NCBI RefSeq assembly: GCF_000798815.1
Contig: NZ_JTLD01000004.1
Location: 310,001 to 374,000 of the forward strand
Direction: 5' to 3'
Source: Alistipes sp. ZOR0009
GTDB taxonomy: Bacteria; Bacteroidota; Bacteroidia; Bacteroidales; ZOR0009
Length of the DNA stretch: 64,000 nt
The notes below the pieces were generated by a model. That model searched no databases. It saw nothing but the letters and a program-made list of their open reading frames with translations, and was not told the origin of the DNA. The translations under genes and the position numbers were made by a program. Positions 1 through 8,913 of this stretch are shown here, in pieces. Each line of letters opens with the position of its first letter. Position 1 is the stretch's first letter.

Positions 1-656
1 GATTGGGCATTCTCCACCAATCCTGTTTGGATAACCACCTTACCGCCCGGAAGGGCAAATGCGTTGATGGTTCCATCCTTTACAAAGTAAAGATCTATCT
101 TAAATCCCTTGCGGCGCACCTCGGAGAGCAGCGGCTGGGCTGCGCGCTCGAACACCCGCTTCAAGGAATCGTTCTTCACCATTTCGCGGCCAGCGGTAAG
201 CGTTCCAAAAAGCTGGTCGCTCGCCTTTTCCTCCCACGATACGGGTATTTGGTTGGCAATTCCCCTTACGATACGGTCTTTAGACAACGCTAAACCTAGG
301 ATGCCAAGTCCTACAACGGCTACCACCACCATGGAGGCAATAGCCAGCTTACGTAAAACCTTAGACGACGATTTTATTTGGGACTCGAGGCGTGTGTTGC
401 TAGCCAGCACCGGTTCTTTTAGGATAGAACGGTCGGCAGTATAGATGGAGATGTCCGATTCTCGGTTGGTTGTAAAAAATAGAAAGCGGTTACCTGCTCC
501 TCCTGCCGATATTTGCAGCTCGGAAAGGGAAATGGCGTGGCGTGTAGCACCAGAAGTAAACGTGATAGCAAAAGAGCTAACCGATATCTCGCCTCCGCAA
601 CGTCCGGAAGGCAAATCGGGGTGTATGAGTACCCCTTCATAAATTTTTGAGGGCAT
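1..656 (-). CDS. M48-family metallopeptidase, N-terminal part (cut by window edge)
   Basis: The frame is open from an ATG at 656 to the left edge without a stop, giving at least 218 codons. Residues 1 to about 90 look like the small beta-rich N-terminal domain (DUF7092 type) found on some Bacteroidota M48 peptidases. About 20 hydrophobic residues (AIASMVVVAVVGLGILGLAL) then form one membrane segment. After it come the first M48-domain strands, including 'FALPGGKVVIQTGL', the usual lead-in to the zinc motif. The HExxH motif itself would lie beyond the edge, so catalytic competence cannot be judged. Known members are membrane-anchored zinc proteases of envelope quality control. A good -7/-33 promoter lies about 46 bases upstream. 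Confidence 0.8.
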   Translation of the reverse strand, partial: MPSKIYEGVLIHPDLPSGRCGGEISVSSFAITFTSGATRHAISLSELQISAGGAGNRFLFFTTNRESDISIYTADRSILKEPVLASNTRLESQIKSSSKVLRKLAIASMVVVAVVGLGILGLALSKDRIVRGIANQIPVSWEEKASDQLFGTLTAGREMVKNDSLKRVFERAAQPLLSEVRRKGFKIDLYFVKDGTINAFALPGGKVVIQTGLVENAQ

Positions 657-1446
657 ATAACCTATTTAAGTGGCTTAGTTGAGATTCTTTTTATTGATAT
701 GCAAAAATAAAAGAAGAAATCAACAGAGCAAGGTAAAATGTAAAAGGCTAAACAATACCTACACCCTTAAAATTTACACTGATTACCAGGCAAAAGCAGG
801 TGTTAGTTCAATTTTATGGAAATATAGTGCCGCCATTTTGCCGAATTATCGCATATTTTTTAAGCATCAGCGCAAATATGAGAGCCGAAGAGAACAACTT
901 TTGGACAGCAACAAGCAGCATGCAGCTATCAGCAAAAAAACAGGATGCATCGGCCTTCGTACAGCCAGCTTAGGCAAACGGCAGACGGCAGACCAAAACA
1001 AGCGACACCCTTAATGGGTACGCTATACTATTATTTGCGTTTTAAGACTACCTCCAGCCAATAGCGGCAGCACTCGTCACCAAAAATAAGCAGACACACG
1101 TGAAATAGGAGCACTTAACCCATACAAAAAAGGGAGGTAATGGCAGTACCGCTACTATCCTTTAGTTTTAGGAAGCACGCTTGTATCAAACTATAAAACA
1201 GCTAATTTGTATGTATAATTAACCCACAATATTCACCTATTTACAACGAAAGGAGACCCTCGAAAACCTATATGCAAAGCCGACATGCTTGGATTCGTAA
1301 AATCAAAACAAGCACCGACGTAGGAAATGATCTGCAACCCAAAGTATATGGAATATGGCCAGCATCTGGCCTCCATATCGCGATTATTAACATTAACACC
1401 TCTCCATATGTCAATATTTTGCAATAGACAAAGAGCCGAAGGCGAG
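657..1446. other. 790-base stretch without a recognised gene
   Basis: It holds the M48 promoter at its left end. An open frame of 111 codons at 679-1014 (+) has basic, low-information sequence, starts within the M48 promoter region and resembles no family, so it is not called. No strong hairpin, tRNA or repeat is seen. The right part must contain the promoter for the DUF4261 gene, but no clear -7 box was found. Confidence 0.5.
702..732 (-). promoter_or_regulatory. Bacteroidota-type promoter for the M48 peptidase gene
   Basis: Read on the minus strand there is TATTTTTG (bases 709-702, fits TAnnTTTG) and CTTG (732-729, close to TTTG), separated by 19 bases. Both elements and the spacing fit the primary-sigma consensus known for Bacteroides. 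Confidence 0.6.
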
Positions 1447-2259
1447 ATGAATGAATGCGCTTTAAATGAAAGCCAAATACTTGTTGCTCGCCTGCTATTC
1501 GATGAGGAGCCAACCATAAACGACGAGCTTATTGAGAAGGAGCTGCACGTTCTATTTCAAAACTTCGAAGCGGCGCTAACCGACGAGCTTTACGAGAACT
1601 CGCGCCAGTATTTCTTCCACGATTACATGGTGCAGTACCTCGACGAGCAGCTTCCGGCGCAATGCTCCATCTTTACCTCCAAAACGCCGTGCTACATAAA
1701 CGAATGCCTACAAACCGCCTACCATCAGGCAGGACACTGGCCCGAAATAAGGCAGGAGACAAAAAACTGCAGGTACGAGCTCATACTAAACGATCTTATG
1801 TCGAAACCGCTGCACTACAAGCAGCGTGTGGAGCTCTTTCAGAAGTTTGTATGCGCCGTTAGCCGAGCGTTGCAGCCCACGGCCATCTATTTTCCAACAA
1901 GCGAAAAGATGGTTAAGCCATCGGCCTACCTATCGGAAGTTTTGACCGATGGAAAGGATTGGCTTTACGGACTTTTAAACGTTCGGACCTATAATATGCA
2001 GGAAGGCGGGCTGCTAATGGATACGGTTGGATTATACGGCATCGGGCTGCCCGATTTTCAGCTTCAGTTCATGGATCTTAACCCCAACGAGGTGGCCAGC
2101 TACCTACATGCGTATGCACGCTACATTTACGAGCAGGGACCAGTAATAAAGGATGGAAATACGGTAGAAGGGATAGATCCGTACACAAAATGGAAATGTA
2201 GGCTGGATACGGCGTTCGTTAATCCTCCACGAAATGTGATAGAGATACTCGAACCCTAA
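1447..2259 (+). CDS. DUF4261 domain protein
   Basis: A 270-residue soluble protein without signal peptide or membrane segment. The C-terminal half has the features I associate with DUF4261: 'LLNVRTYNMQEGGLLMDTVG' followed by 'GLPDFQLQFMDLNP', then a helical end. The function of the family is unknown; members often sit in accessory or toxin-immunity-like neighbourhoods. The frame is open back to 1327, but the extra 40 residues there (MICNPKYMEYG...) look unlike the family. The ATG at 1447, with GAAGGCGAG just upstream, is preferred. It opens a run of four same-strand genes of obscure function (1447-4898). Confidence 0.65.
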   Translation: MNECALNESQILVARLLFDEEPTINDELIEKELHVLFQNFEAALTDELYENSRQYFFHDYMVQYLDEQLPAQCSIFTSKTPCYINECLQTAYHQAGHWPEIRQETKNCRYELILNDLMSKPLHYKQRVELFQKFVCAVSRALQPTAIYFPTSEKMVKPSAYLSEVLTDGKDWLYGLLNVRTYNMQEGGLLMDTVGLYGIGLPDFQLQFMDLNPNEVASYLHAYARYIYEQGPVIKDGNTVEGIDPYTKWKCRLDTAFVNPPRNVIEILEP

Positions 2260-2481
2260 TAAAACGGGAATATCTTTGCAAACCGAGTAGTATCCCTCAA
2301 AATAAACTTGAGCAACAGCAAAAAGGTGGGGATCTTGCTGATAAAATAGTGCAGCAATCTTTCGGAGGCATATGCACGCAAATTGAAGACGGTAGAGAAG
2401 CGATGTTAGCGACTCGAAGCTATGCTACAAGCTGCTTTACTATCAGTAACAGAGGCTAGCCGTGCCTCAAAACAGAATGAA

Positions 2482-3117
2482 ATGGTAAAAACAAAAGCCT
2501 TAAGTAAAAGAATAGACCGATCGTTTAAAAATTTAGCCGCATTCTCTGACGAAATACTGGTACGCTGCCCGCATTGCCACCAGCAGGCGGCAATACTGTC
2601 GGATGTGCCATCCAACTCGGTGCCTTACCCCTGCCCTGCGCCTAAAGCGAGGTTTGCTTGCAGCAGCTGCTACAAATCCATAAAGGAAGACGCCTGGTAT
2701 GGTCCCGTTGCCATCGCGCCGGTAAATGCGCAATGCGGACACTGCGGATCGGCGCTAGAATCTGCTTGGCGCATCGTAAAAGAGTACAAAAGCAAAATGG
2801 AGGTTACCTGCACCGCCTGTGGGCAGGCACGCCTGTACGATACGACCTGTAAGCGCACGTACGCCAACAGTCAGCAGGCCAGCGACCCCTATTTTGGTCT
2901 TCCGCTATGGCTTCAGGCTCCATTTGGCAGCCACACGGTTTGGGCATACAACCGCAAGCACCTAGCCTACCTAAAGGAGTACGTGCAGGCAAAGCTGAGA
3001 GAATCGGCAAGCGGAGGAAGGCATGCGCTAACCTGGAAGCTTCCGAATTTTATTAAATTGGCAAAAAATAGAGACGGTATCCTGAAAATTATTGCGCGCC
3101 TCGAAAAAAACGGCTAG
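2482..3117 (+). CDS. Zinc-ribbon protein of unknown function
   Basis: A 211-residue protein with three Cys pairs typical of zinc ribbons: CPHC at about residue 28, CSSC near 58 and CGHC near 86, then CTAC near 111. Two structural zinc ribbons can be assembled from these. The middle carries the aromatic stretch 'DPYFGLPLWLQ', and the C-terminus is basic and probably helical. Many Bacteroidota genomes carry similar proteins, usually without an assigned role. The frame extends upstream to 2422, but the ATG at 2482 (MVKTKALSKR) gives the more natural N-terminus. It could bind nucleic acid or act as an adaptor; nothing in the context decides this. Confidence 0.55.
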   Translation: MVKTKALSKRIDRSFKNLAAFSDEILVRCPHCHQQAAILSDVPSNSVPYPCPAPKARFACSSCYKSIKEDAWYGPVAIAPVNAQCGHCGSALESAWRIVKEYKSKMEVTCTACGQARLYDTTCKRTYANSQQASDPYFGLPLWLQAPFGSHTVWAYNRKHLAYLKEYVQAKLRESASGGRHALTWKLPNFIKLAKNRDGILKIIARLEKNG

Positions 3118-3207
3118 CATAGCCACTGCAACGAGCATGGTAGGCTGCAAAAAAAAAGCCTCAACACCAACAACTTTAGCTATCCTACAAAAAAAATAGA
3201 ACTCAAT

Positions 3208-3789
3208 ATGGACAAAATAGAAATTCCACTTAGTAAAACCAAGATTGCCCTTCTGGTAGCGGCATCAGCCATTTTTGTAGCCCTAGGCGTAGTTTTTACG
3301 GCTACACCCAGCACTTTTTTATCTCCAGTAACCCCCAGTCCCGGTGTAGTACGCGTGGTGGGCATCCTTTCGGCGCTATTTTTTGGCTTTGCCGGAGCAT
3401 ACGGCGTAAAAAAGCTGCTTGATAAAACCATTGGTCTTACCGTTGATGCCCGCGGGATTACAGATAACACCAACGCCTCTAGCGTGGGGCTTGTTAGCTG
3501 GGAGGATATAACCGAAATAAAAACGGGGCAGATAATGTCGAACAAGTTTCTGCTAATCTATACCGCCAATCCCGAAAAGTATATTGCACGGAAGGCTGGC
3601 TTCTATAAAAAAATAGTAATGGGAAACATGAAAATGTACGGCACCCCCATAACCATAACCAGCAGCACGCTAAAATGCAGCTTCGCCGAGCTGGAGAAGC
3701 ATATTAGCAGCCAATTTATGGCGCAACAGAAAATGGCGGGCCGCAACAGAAAATTCTCGTCTCAAAAAACGAGTAAGCTGCAGCATTAA
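3208..3789 (+). CDS. STM3941-like two-helix membrane protein
   Basis: A 193-residue protein. A short N-terminal segment (MDKIEIPLSKTK) precedes two membrane helices at about residues 13-32 and 46-65. A soluble, beta-rich domain follows, with 'LTVDARGITDNTN', 'VSWEDITEIK' and 'FLLIYTANPEKYI'. This plan (two helices, then a PH-like domain containing W-E-D-I) is what I know as the STM3941 family, which is of unknown function. The last 25 residues are basic and glutamine-rich. It lies 90 bases after the zinc-ribbon gene and 80 before the next, so the set may be co-transcribed. Confidence 0.6.
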   Translation: MDKIEIPLSKTKIALLVAASAIFVALGVVFTATPSTFLSPVTPSPGVVRVVGILSALFFGFAGAYGVKKLLDKTIGLTVDARGITDNTNASSVGLVSWEDITEIKTGQIMSNKFLLIYTANPEKYIARKAGFYKKIVMGNMKMYGTPITITSSTLKCSFAELEKHISSQFMAQQKMAGRNRKFSSQKTSKLQH

Positions 3790-3869
3790 ATAAAAATAGT
3801 GGTAAATTTACAGTACAACCAGCTTGCAGCAAGCTGCAAATAAAAGGTATAAGCTAATACTCCTACTTT

Positions 3870-4898
3870 ATGGCACGAATTTACTACAGGCAAGAAGCGA
3901 TATGCGGCACCCCGATCGATAGCGGCATTTTAACCACTGAAGAATTCGACTTTATACTCGATAATACCTACGAAAGCAAGTTTGAAAGAGTAGACGACCC
4001 GCTAAAAAAGAATGTATGGGGCATATTTAAAGGCAGGAGCTCCAATTTTAAGACCACGCTCCTAAGTCGAGATGGCATAACCTACAATTCCATGCAGGGA
4101 AGCTTCTACCTACCAAACGCCATCATATTTTACGACGAGGAGGACTACAACTTTCCGTCCACCTTCTACTTTGTAGCTAAGATAGGCAACCAGCTGGAGC
4201 TAAGGCAGTGTAAAGGAGGTCCAGATGTGCAGTGGTTTCAAATTGCCGACCTGCACCAAGAGGTAACCGATACCAAAATTATGGTAAGGGTAAAAAATAC
4301 GCTACTAGAGGTGAAGCGCGCCATAGAATCAACCTACAGCAAGCAGGCAGAGGATGAAAAAAGAGAAAAGGAGGAGAAGAAAAAGCGGCTTAGGGAAGAA
4401 AACAGGCCCTACATTACCAGCCAACAAAAGGAGGCATATAAAAAGCTGGCCGAGATATGCCTAAACCGCAACTTCCGAAAAGGATGGGTGATGAAGGTTA
4501 TCGATGTCCTTAAAAGCTACGATACGGAAGACAACCGCTACGCCACGCTTAGCTACTTTACGGAAAGGTTGGATAACGAGGAGTTCCATTTCATTATGTC
4601 GCTAGATTGGAAAGCCGATATTGCCGATTTGGAATGGAGAATAAGAACCGCTTTGGAGGATAACTTCTTTAAAATAGTGCCCATACCTAAATCGTGGGAC
4701 TTTAAGGAGAATGAAAGCATATCGTCGCTAGGCGTTTTTGAAAAGTTTGATAGCGCACTTAGAATGGAAGGCTTTCAGCTGAGCTTAATAGATACCGAAG
4801 CAGACGAATACGTGGTGCTTTTACATAAAGCAGAGCACGAAAATGAGGTAAAGGAGTGTATCGAATCGTTGGGATTTAAGCGGGGCCATTGGGAGTAA
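3870..4898 (+). CDS. Two-domain protein with DUF6630-like C-terminus
   Basis: 342 residues, no export signal. Residues 1-150 are a beta-rich domain that I do not recognise. Residues 150-180 are a highly charged helix (KQAEDEKREKEEKKKRLREE) that may form a coiled coil. From about 185 the sequence resembles DUF6630: 'FHFIMSLDWKADIADLEWRI', 'SSLGVFEKFDSALR' and 'LIDTEADEYVVLLHK'. DUF6630 and DUF4261 have no assigned biochemical function. Finding both within 3.5 kb beside other orphan genes suggests an accessory, perhaps immunity-type, cluster; that is inference only. Confidence 0.55.
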   Translation: MARIYYRQEAICGTPIDSGILTTEEFDFILDNTYESKFERVDDPLKKNVWGIFKGRSSNFKTTLLSRDGITYNSMQGSFYLPNAIIFYDEEDYNFPSTFYFVAKIGNQLELRQCKGGPDVQWFQIADLHQEVTDTKIMVRVKNTLLEVKRAIESTYSKQAEDEKREKEEKKKRLREENRPYITSQQKEAYKKLAEICLNRNFRKGWVMKVIDVLKSYDTEDNRYATLSYFTERLDNEEFHFIMSLDWKADIADLEWRIRTALEDNFFKIVPIPKSWDFKENESISSLGVFEKFDSALRMEGFQLSLIDTEADEYVVLLHKAEHENEVKECIESLGFKRGHWE

Positions 4899-5096
4899 CT
4901 TATAGAAACCTATAGCAAGCAGTACCGCAGCAAACAACAGCTTTTGCAGGTACTCGTGGTAGAAGAAAAGAAGCCAATGCCTACTATACGGCAAGATGAC
5001 TGCATAAACCTACCGCATAGGCAAGCAAAAATCCCTCTTTTAAAGCGATACCGCATGCATCCTATACTCCGAGCTCCTTATAGGCCTGCAGAAAAC

Positions 5097-5126
5097 AAAA
5101 AAGAGACGCCATTGCTAGCGTCTCTT
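5097..5126 (-). terminator. Rho-independent terminator of the 5144-6070 gene
   Basis: The perfect 9-bp arms AAGAGACGC (5101-5109) and GCGTCTCTT (5118-5126) enclose an 8-base loop. The A-run to the left becomes a U-run on the minus strand. It lies 18 bases after the stop of the minus-strand gene. Confidence 0.8.
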
Positions 5127-5143
5127 CCATCTAAAATTCAAGT

Positions 5144-6070
5144 CTAATTAAAATCACGCTTCTGCATGGTTATTTCAACTACGACAGGTCGGCTATCGGC
5201 AATTATCAGCATCCCTTCTCCGTCGTTACGATCTACTTTTTTAGCAACCACCCGGTAAACATCATAATCAGCCTTATCTACCCGAATTAAACCGTTTACA
5301 CCCGTTTTACGTTCCATAATCTTAAGCGGTTGCCCGTTTACCATGCGAGTGGTAGAGTAAACACTAACCGTTGCCTCCAATACGGGCTCCTTGGTTACGC
5401 TATCCATAATCTTAATCATCGATAAGCGAGGCACCTCCTCCTTACTTTTACGAACATCCTGATATCCCTTATGAATATTAGGATAGTCAATACGTATAGT
5501 CTCTACAAATAGGTCGGCACGCTCTACGCACTTCTTTGCAAGCCCAATTACGACATCTAACCGATCGGCCTTTTTCTGTCGCCCTTCGTTATATGTGGTT
5601 AGATCTTTTTTATCCTTTATAAGCTGATCGATAGCCTCCTTAAGCTCATCGATATTCTCCTGCCCACGTTTGTAGCCAGCGAGGTTGGAAACATACTTGG
5701 ATGACTGCTCCAAAATTTCCTGAGCGCCGGCTAAAACGGTGCCGCTCCCCTTACTCATCATTTGGGTATAGGTAAAATGGATCTTCTTAGAAGAAACGGT
5801 GTCGCCACTATTAAGAACAATGTCTTCAACCGCTTTTGCCAAAGGATAGGCTACCCTTGTTACGTTGGAAGCAGATGCCGCAATCCTGTTGGCGTAGGTT
5901 TGATCATCTTTCTCCAAATCGGTCAATATCTCCGTCATTTCTGACTCATACCCCTCCATTACCGACGTTAAAGTCTTGGCAACTGGGTACGACTGAATTT
6001 TTTCTGAACCCGTGAAAAACTTTGTAACTGCACTAAAGTTTTTTACAAATGCAATAACTGAAGCCTTCAT
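5144..6070 (-). CDS. Helical protein with C-terminal carboxypeptidase-regulatory-like domain
   Basis: 308 residues, rich in Lys, Asp and Val, with no signal peptide or membrane helix. Residues 1 to about 205 are predicted to be almost all helix and end with 'IDYPNIHKGYQDVRK'. From about 215 a small beta-sandwich begins: 'SMIKIMDSVTKEPVLEATVSVYS', then a T-G-V-N-G-L-I motif, like the CarboxypepD_reg/Cna-B fold. The protein at 27623-28591 has the same plan and a matching junction (P-I-F-Y-N-H-Y-Q-K-V-R-K), so the two are distant paralogues. I know of no function. Lack of an export signal is odd for a domain usually found outside the cytoplasm. Confidence 0.6.
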   Translation of the reverse strand: MKASVIAFVKNFSAVTKFFTGSEKIQSYPVAKTLTSVMEGYESEMTEILTDLEKDDQTYANRIAASASNVTRVAYPLAKAVEDIVLNSGDTVSSKKIHFTYTQMMSKGSGTVLAGAQEILEQSSKYVSNLAGYKRGQENIDELKEAIDQLIKDKKDLTTYNEGRQKKADRLDVVIGLAKKCVERADLFVETIRIDYPNIHKGYQDVRKSKEEVPRLSMIKIMDSVTKEPVLEATVSVYSTTRMVNGQPLKIMERKTGVNGLIRVDKADYDVYRVVAKKVDRNDGEGMLIIADSRPVVVEITMQKRDFN

Positions 6071-6399
6071 GATTTTGATTTTTTAAATGGTTTATAGATG
6101 CTGAAAATCAGGATCTGATATAAAATTCCGAAAGTTTTCAGTCAAATTCCACCCCTTAAGGTAATTTCCCATAGATTGAAATAAATATTTAGCTTTATTT
6201 ATTATTAAACAGGTGCCTTAATCTAAAAAAATCAGATTTTGTCCAAAAAAAGAGCCCCTTTCACTAACTGATTGGCTACAAAAAACAAAAATAAGTAGCC
6301 GAAAGGGGTTTAAAATAACCCATCAACCAACTGAAGGCTAACGCAGTTGCCAATAGCAGCCCTTAGGAATATATTTTAGGGATGTTACGTTCAGGAATA
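6071..6399. other. 329-base intergenic stretch
   Basis: Between two minus-strand genes. It contains the two-tier terminator at 6247-6310. The AT-rich part from 6071 to about 6240 should hold the promoter of the 5144-6070 gene, but no clear TAnnTTTG on the minus strand was found. Confidence 0.5.
6247..6310 (-). terminator. Two-tier terminator after the pseudouridine synthase gene
   Basis: On the minus strand CCCCTTTC (6308-6301) pairs with GAAAGGGG (6262-6255). Inside it GGCTAC pairs with GTAGCC around a T-rich 15-base loop, with an 11-base bulge on one side. A run of seven Ts follows on the minus strand (6253-6243 region). It lies 90 bases beyond the stop of the gene at 6400. Confidence 0.65.
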
Positions 6400-8019
6400 C
6401 TAAAACGGAGCCTTCTTTTCGATGCACACGGGAAGGGCGCTGACTGGATGGCAAAATTCGAGGTACTCGGCATGTAGGTAAAGGCGCAACGCCTTGGTTC
6501 CATAAAGCTCGTCGCCCGCAATAGGGCAACCCAGCCCCAAACGGTGGGCTGCATGCACCCGCAGCTGGTGGGTACGACCTGTGAGCGGATAAAAGGCCAC
6601 TCGCGTTTGGGTTTCGCTTCGGTTAGTAACCTCCCATCGGGTTATGGCTGGCTTTCCATGGTCGTAATCTACCATTTGCCGCGGACGATCGAGGAAATTA
6701 GGAGAAATAGGAAGGTCGATAACCCCCGCATTGTCGGTAAGCAGGCCATCGAGAATGGCGACGTAGCGTTTTTTTACCGTACGGCGCTCGAATTGAGCCT
6801 GAAGCTGCCTATGTATCGGTGCCGACTTGGCAATAAGCAGCAATCCGGAGGTTGACATGTCTAAACGATGCACCAAAAAAGCCCCTTCACCTCCCAAAAA
6901 TCGCTCGCTAACCAGCTCAACAGCCGACTTGTCTCCCGTTTTTCCAGGAGCCGACAGCATTCCGGCAGGTTTGCTAACTACCAGCAGCCAATCGTCCTCA
7001 AAAACAACCTCTAGCGCCTTCTGCAACGCCTCATTACCGTTTCTTTCTGGATATTTCACCTCCATTCCAAGCAGCATGTGCCCCAAAATTGGCTCGCACT
7101 TACCCTTACAGGCGGGATAGTAGCTGCCATGGTGGCGTATCTCCGTTTTGGGAGAGCTTCCCCACCAAAATTCGGCCATTGCAACAGGCGTAAAGCCATG
7201 TAGGAATGCGTACTGAAGCAGCTTCGGTCCGGCGCACTCCCCCGCCCCTCCGGGAGGAACCTTTTGCACCGTGTTTTGAAAAATGGAGGCCAATCCCCGC
7301 ACCTCTCCCCGAATATTCAGCAGCTGGAACTCATCAAAAAGCCGCTGCTGCAAATCGGCAGAGAGCGTTTTGCGTTGTACCTTAAGCTCCTCTATCGGTA
7401 GTGCGTAAATCTCGTATTCGGCCTGCAGCGCAGCAATTTTTTCGACCCACTTACGTTCTAGCCGCTTCATTTCAGCCTTTTCATGCTGACTTTGGCGCAC
7501 CATGGCGGCTCGCTCCTCGTCGGTTGGCTGCTGCCGGCGGCGTTCCTCGCGCAAAACCTTCGAAGCCTTTACGGCAGCCTTCGCGGCAACCATTTCGGCA
7601 TCACGCTGCTGCTTGGCAAGCTCGTACCGCGCCTTGCAAGCTGCAAAATCGGCATTTGCCTCCATGTTTTCCACCTGTTGGTTGATAAAAGAGATGGTTT
7701 GCTCGCCAGTTTTAAAGAATCCGCTAGGATTTAGCAGGTCGGCAACCGGAGGAACAAAGAATGGGTGGTAGTTTTTGCCCGCAAGGTTTCCAGAAAAGGC
7801 CGCAAGGAAACCGATTTGACCTTTAGCATCCTTTACAACCAATACTCCGAACATTTTTCCCTGCTGCAGCTCGTCGTGCCAGCCCGTTTGCAGCAAAACA
7901 TGCTCCTTCACCTGCTGGGCGGCCACTTCGCATATCGGATGTGGCTCGGCATGAAATGGCGAAGGAAATTGAGAGGGAAGCTCAATGTGTTTTATGGGAA
8001 TTGTAAAGAAGTTAAACAC
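6400..8019 (-). CDS. RluA-family RNA pseudouridine synthase with long N-terminal domain
   Basis: 539 residues. The C-terminal third (from about 335) is the catalytic domain. It has 'EDDWLLVVSKPAGMLS', then 'FLVHRLDMSTSGLLL' with the catalytic Asp of the HRLD motif, and 'PLTGRTHQLRVHAA' and 'GDELYG'. The first 330 residues are the extension seen in a Bacteroidota subgroup: a charged coiled-coil stretch at about 125-240 and a Cys-containing module near 'GECAGPKLLQYAF' and 'YYPACKGKCEPILG'. The enzyme should isomerise specific uridines in rRNA or tRNA; the target is not readable from sequence. It is a single-gene unit with its own terminator. Confidence 0.85.
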   Translation of the reverse strand: MFNFFTIPIKHIELPSQFPSPFHAEPHPICEVAAQQVKEHVLLQTGWHDELQQGKMFGVLVVKDAKGQIGFLAAFSGNLAGKNYHPFFVPPVADLLNPSGFFKTGEQTISFINQQVENMEANADFAACKARYELAKQQRDAEMVAAKAAVKASKVLREERRRQQPTDEERAAMVRQSQHEKAEMKRLERKWVEKIAALQAEYEIYALPIEELKVQRKTLSADLQQRLFDEFQLLNIRGEVRGLASIFQNTVQKVPPGGAGECAGPKLLQYAFLHGFTPVAMAEFWWGSSPKTEIRHHGSYYPACKGKCEPILGHMLLGMEVKYPERNGNEALQKALEVVFEDDWLLVVSKPAGMLSAPGKTGDKSAVELVSERFLGGEGAFLVHRLDMSTSGLLLIAKSAPIHRQLQAQFERRTVKKRYVAILDGLLTDNAGVIDLPISPNFLDRPRQMVDYDHGKPAITRWEVTNRSETQTRVAFYPLTGRTHQLRVHAAHRLGLGCPIAGDELYGTKALRLYLHAEYLEFCHPVSALPVCIEKKAPF

Positions 8020-8101
8020 AAGCAGGCAACATTTTTAAAAATTCCGAGCCGGACAGGTTCCGTTATTACAGATGACAGCAATATTAAGCACTTTCACAAA
8101 G

Positions 8102-8127
8102 AAAAAGAGGGCAATCACCCTCTTTTT
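8102..8127 (-). terminator. Terminator of the holB-trmB operon
   Basis: The perfect 10-bp arms AAAAAGAGGG and CCCTCTTTTT enclose a 6-base loop, about 60 bases past the trmB stop. The hairpin is symmetric and could also stop transcription from the other side. Confidence 0.8.
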
Positions 8128-8187
8128 ATCAACTTCAAAATAAAATACAGCACTGGAAGATCTTAAATTTTGGATATTAACCCTCGA

Positions 8188-8904
8188 TTATATAACAAAA
8201 GGCTCAATATCGGCAGGTTCAACCAACGGTTTGTCCCCGGCAATCTTAAATTTAAGGTAGGTGATGGGCATTCCCTTGCTTAGGTAATCCTGCTCGTACT
8301 TCGTCTTTACAGAAAGGATATCGTCAACAATATCGCTGTTGTAAAGATCGTTCGTAGCATAAAGAATCTCCATTCCGTTCTCTTCGAGCAATTTTTTGGT
8401 ATAGAAATGGAGATTTTGGTTGTCTGTCTTCAAATGTACAATACCATCGGGTGCTAAAAACTCGCGGTAGGCATTTAAAAAGCCCGAGCAGGTAAGGCGT
8501 TTCTTAAGTCGGCTCTTTTTTAGCTGCGGATCGGGAAAAGTTACCCATATCTCCGAAACTTCGTTGCCCGCAAAGAACGATTTTATGAATTCGATGCGCG
8601 TACGGATAAAACCAACGTTTCCCATGCCATCTTCGACGGCCGTTTTGGCTCCACGCCAAAGGCGCGCGCCCTTTATGTCTATTCCAATAAAGTTCTTCTC
8701 TGGATATTTCTTCGCCAGCGCAACGGTATACTCTCCGCGGCCACATCCGAGCTCGAGCACAATGGGTTTGCTATTTTCGAAGAAATTGGCGTGCCAGCAA
8801 CCTTTTAGCTGGTAGTCGTTATTAAAAATCTCATCAAACTCTGGCTGTACAAGTATTTTAAACGTTTTGTTTTCGGCAAAACGCTGCAGCTTATTCTTTC
8901 CCAC
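8188..8904 (-). CDS. trmB: tRNA (guanine-N7-)-methyltransferase
   Basis: 238 residues, a normal length for TrmB. It methylates N7 of G46 in the tRNA variable loop using S-adenosylmethionine. Visible motifs are the SAM-binding 'VLELGCGRGEYTVALA' (about 49-64), the acidic strand end 'FIGIDIKGARLWRGA', the TrmB signature 'EIWVTFPDPQLKKSRLKKRL' and 'LKTDNQNLHFYT'. It is the last gene of the minus-strand operon, 9 bases after gldH, and is followed by a strong terminator. Confidence 0.93.
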   Translation of the reverse strand: MGKNKLQRFAENKTFKILVQPEFDEIFNNDYQLKGCWHANFFENSKPIVLELGCGRGEYTVALAKKYPEKNFIGIDIKGARLWRGAKTAVEDGMGNVGFIRTRIEFIKSFFAGNEVSEIWVTFPDPQLKKSRLKKRLTCSGFLNAYREFLAPDGIVHLKTDNQNLHFYTKKLLEENGMEILYATNDLYNSDIVDDILSVKTKYEQDYLSKGMPITYLKFKIAGDKPLVEPADIEPFVI

Positions 8905-8913
8905 CTTAAAATT

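Noticed and set aside
679-1014. 111-codon open frame on the plus strand
   Set aside because: Starts in the promoter region of the M48 gene, basic low-information product, no family resemblance and no ribosome site or conserved start.
4944-5147. 67-codon open frame on the plus strand after the DUF6630-like gene
   Set aside because: It runs through the terminator of the opposite-strand gene and its product looks random.
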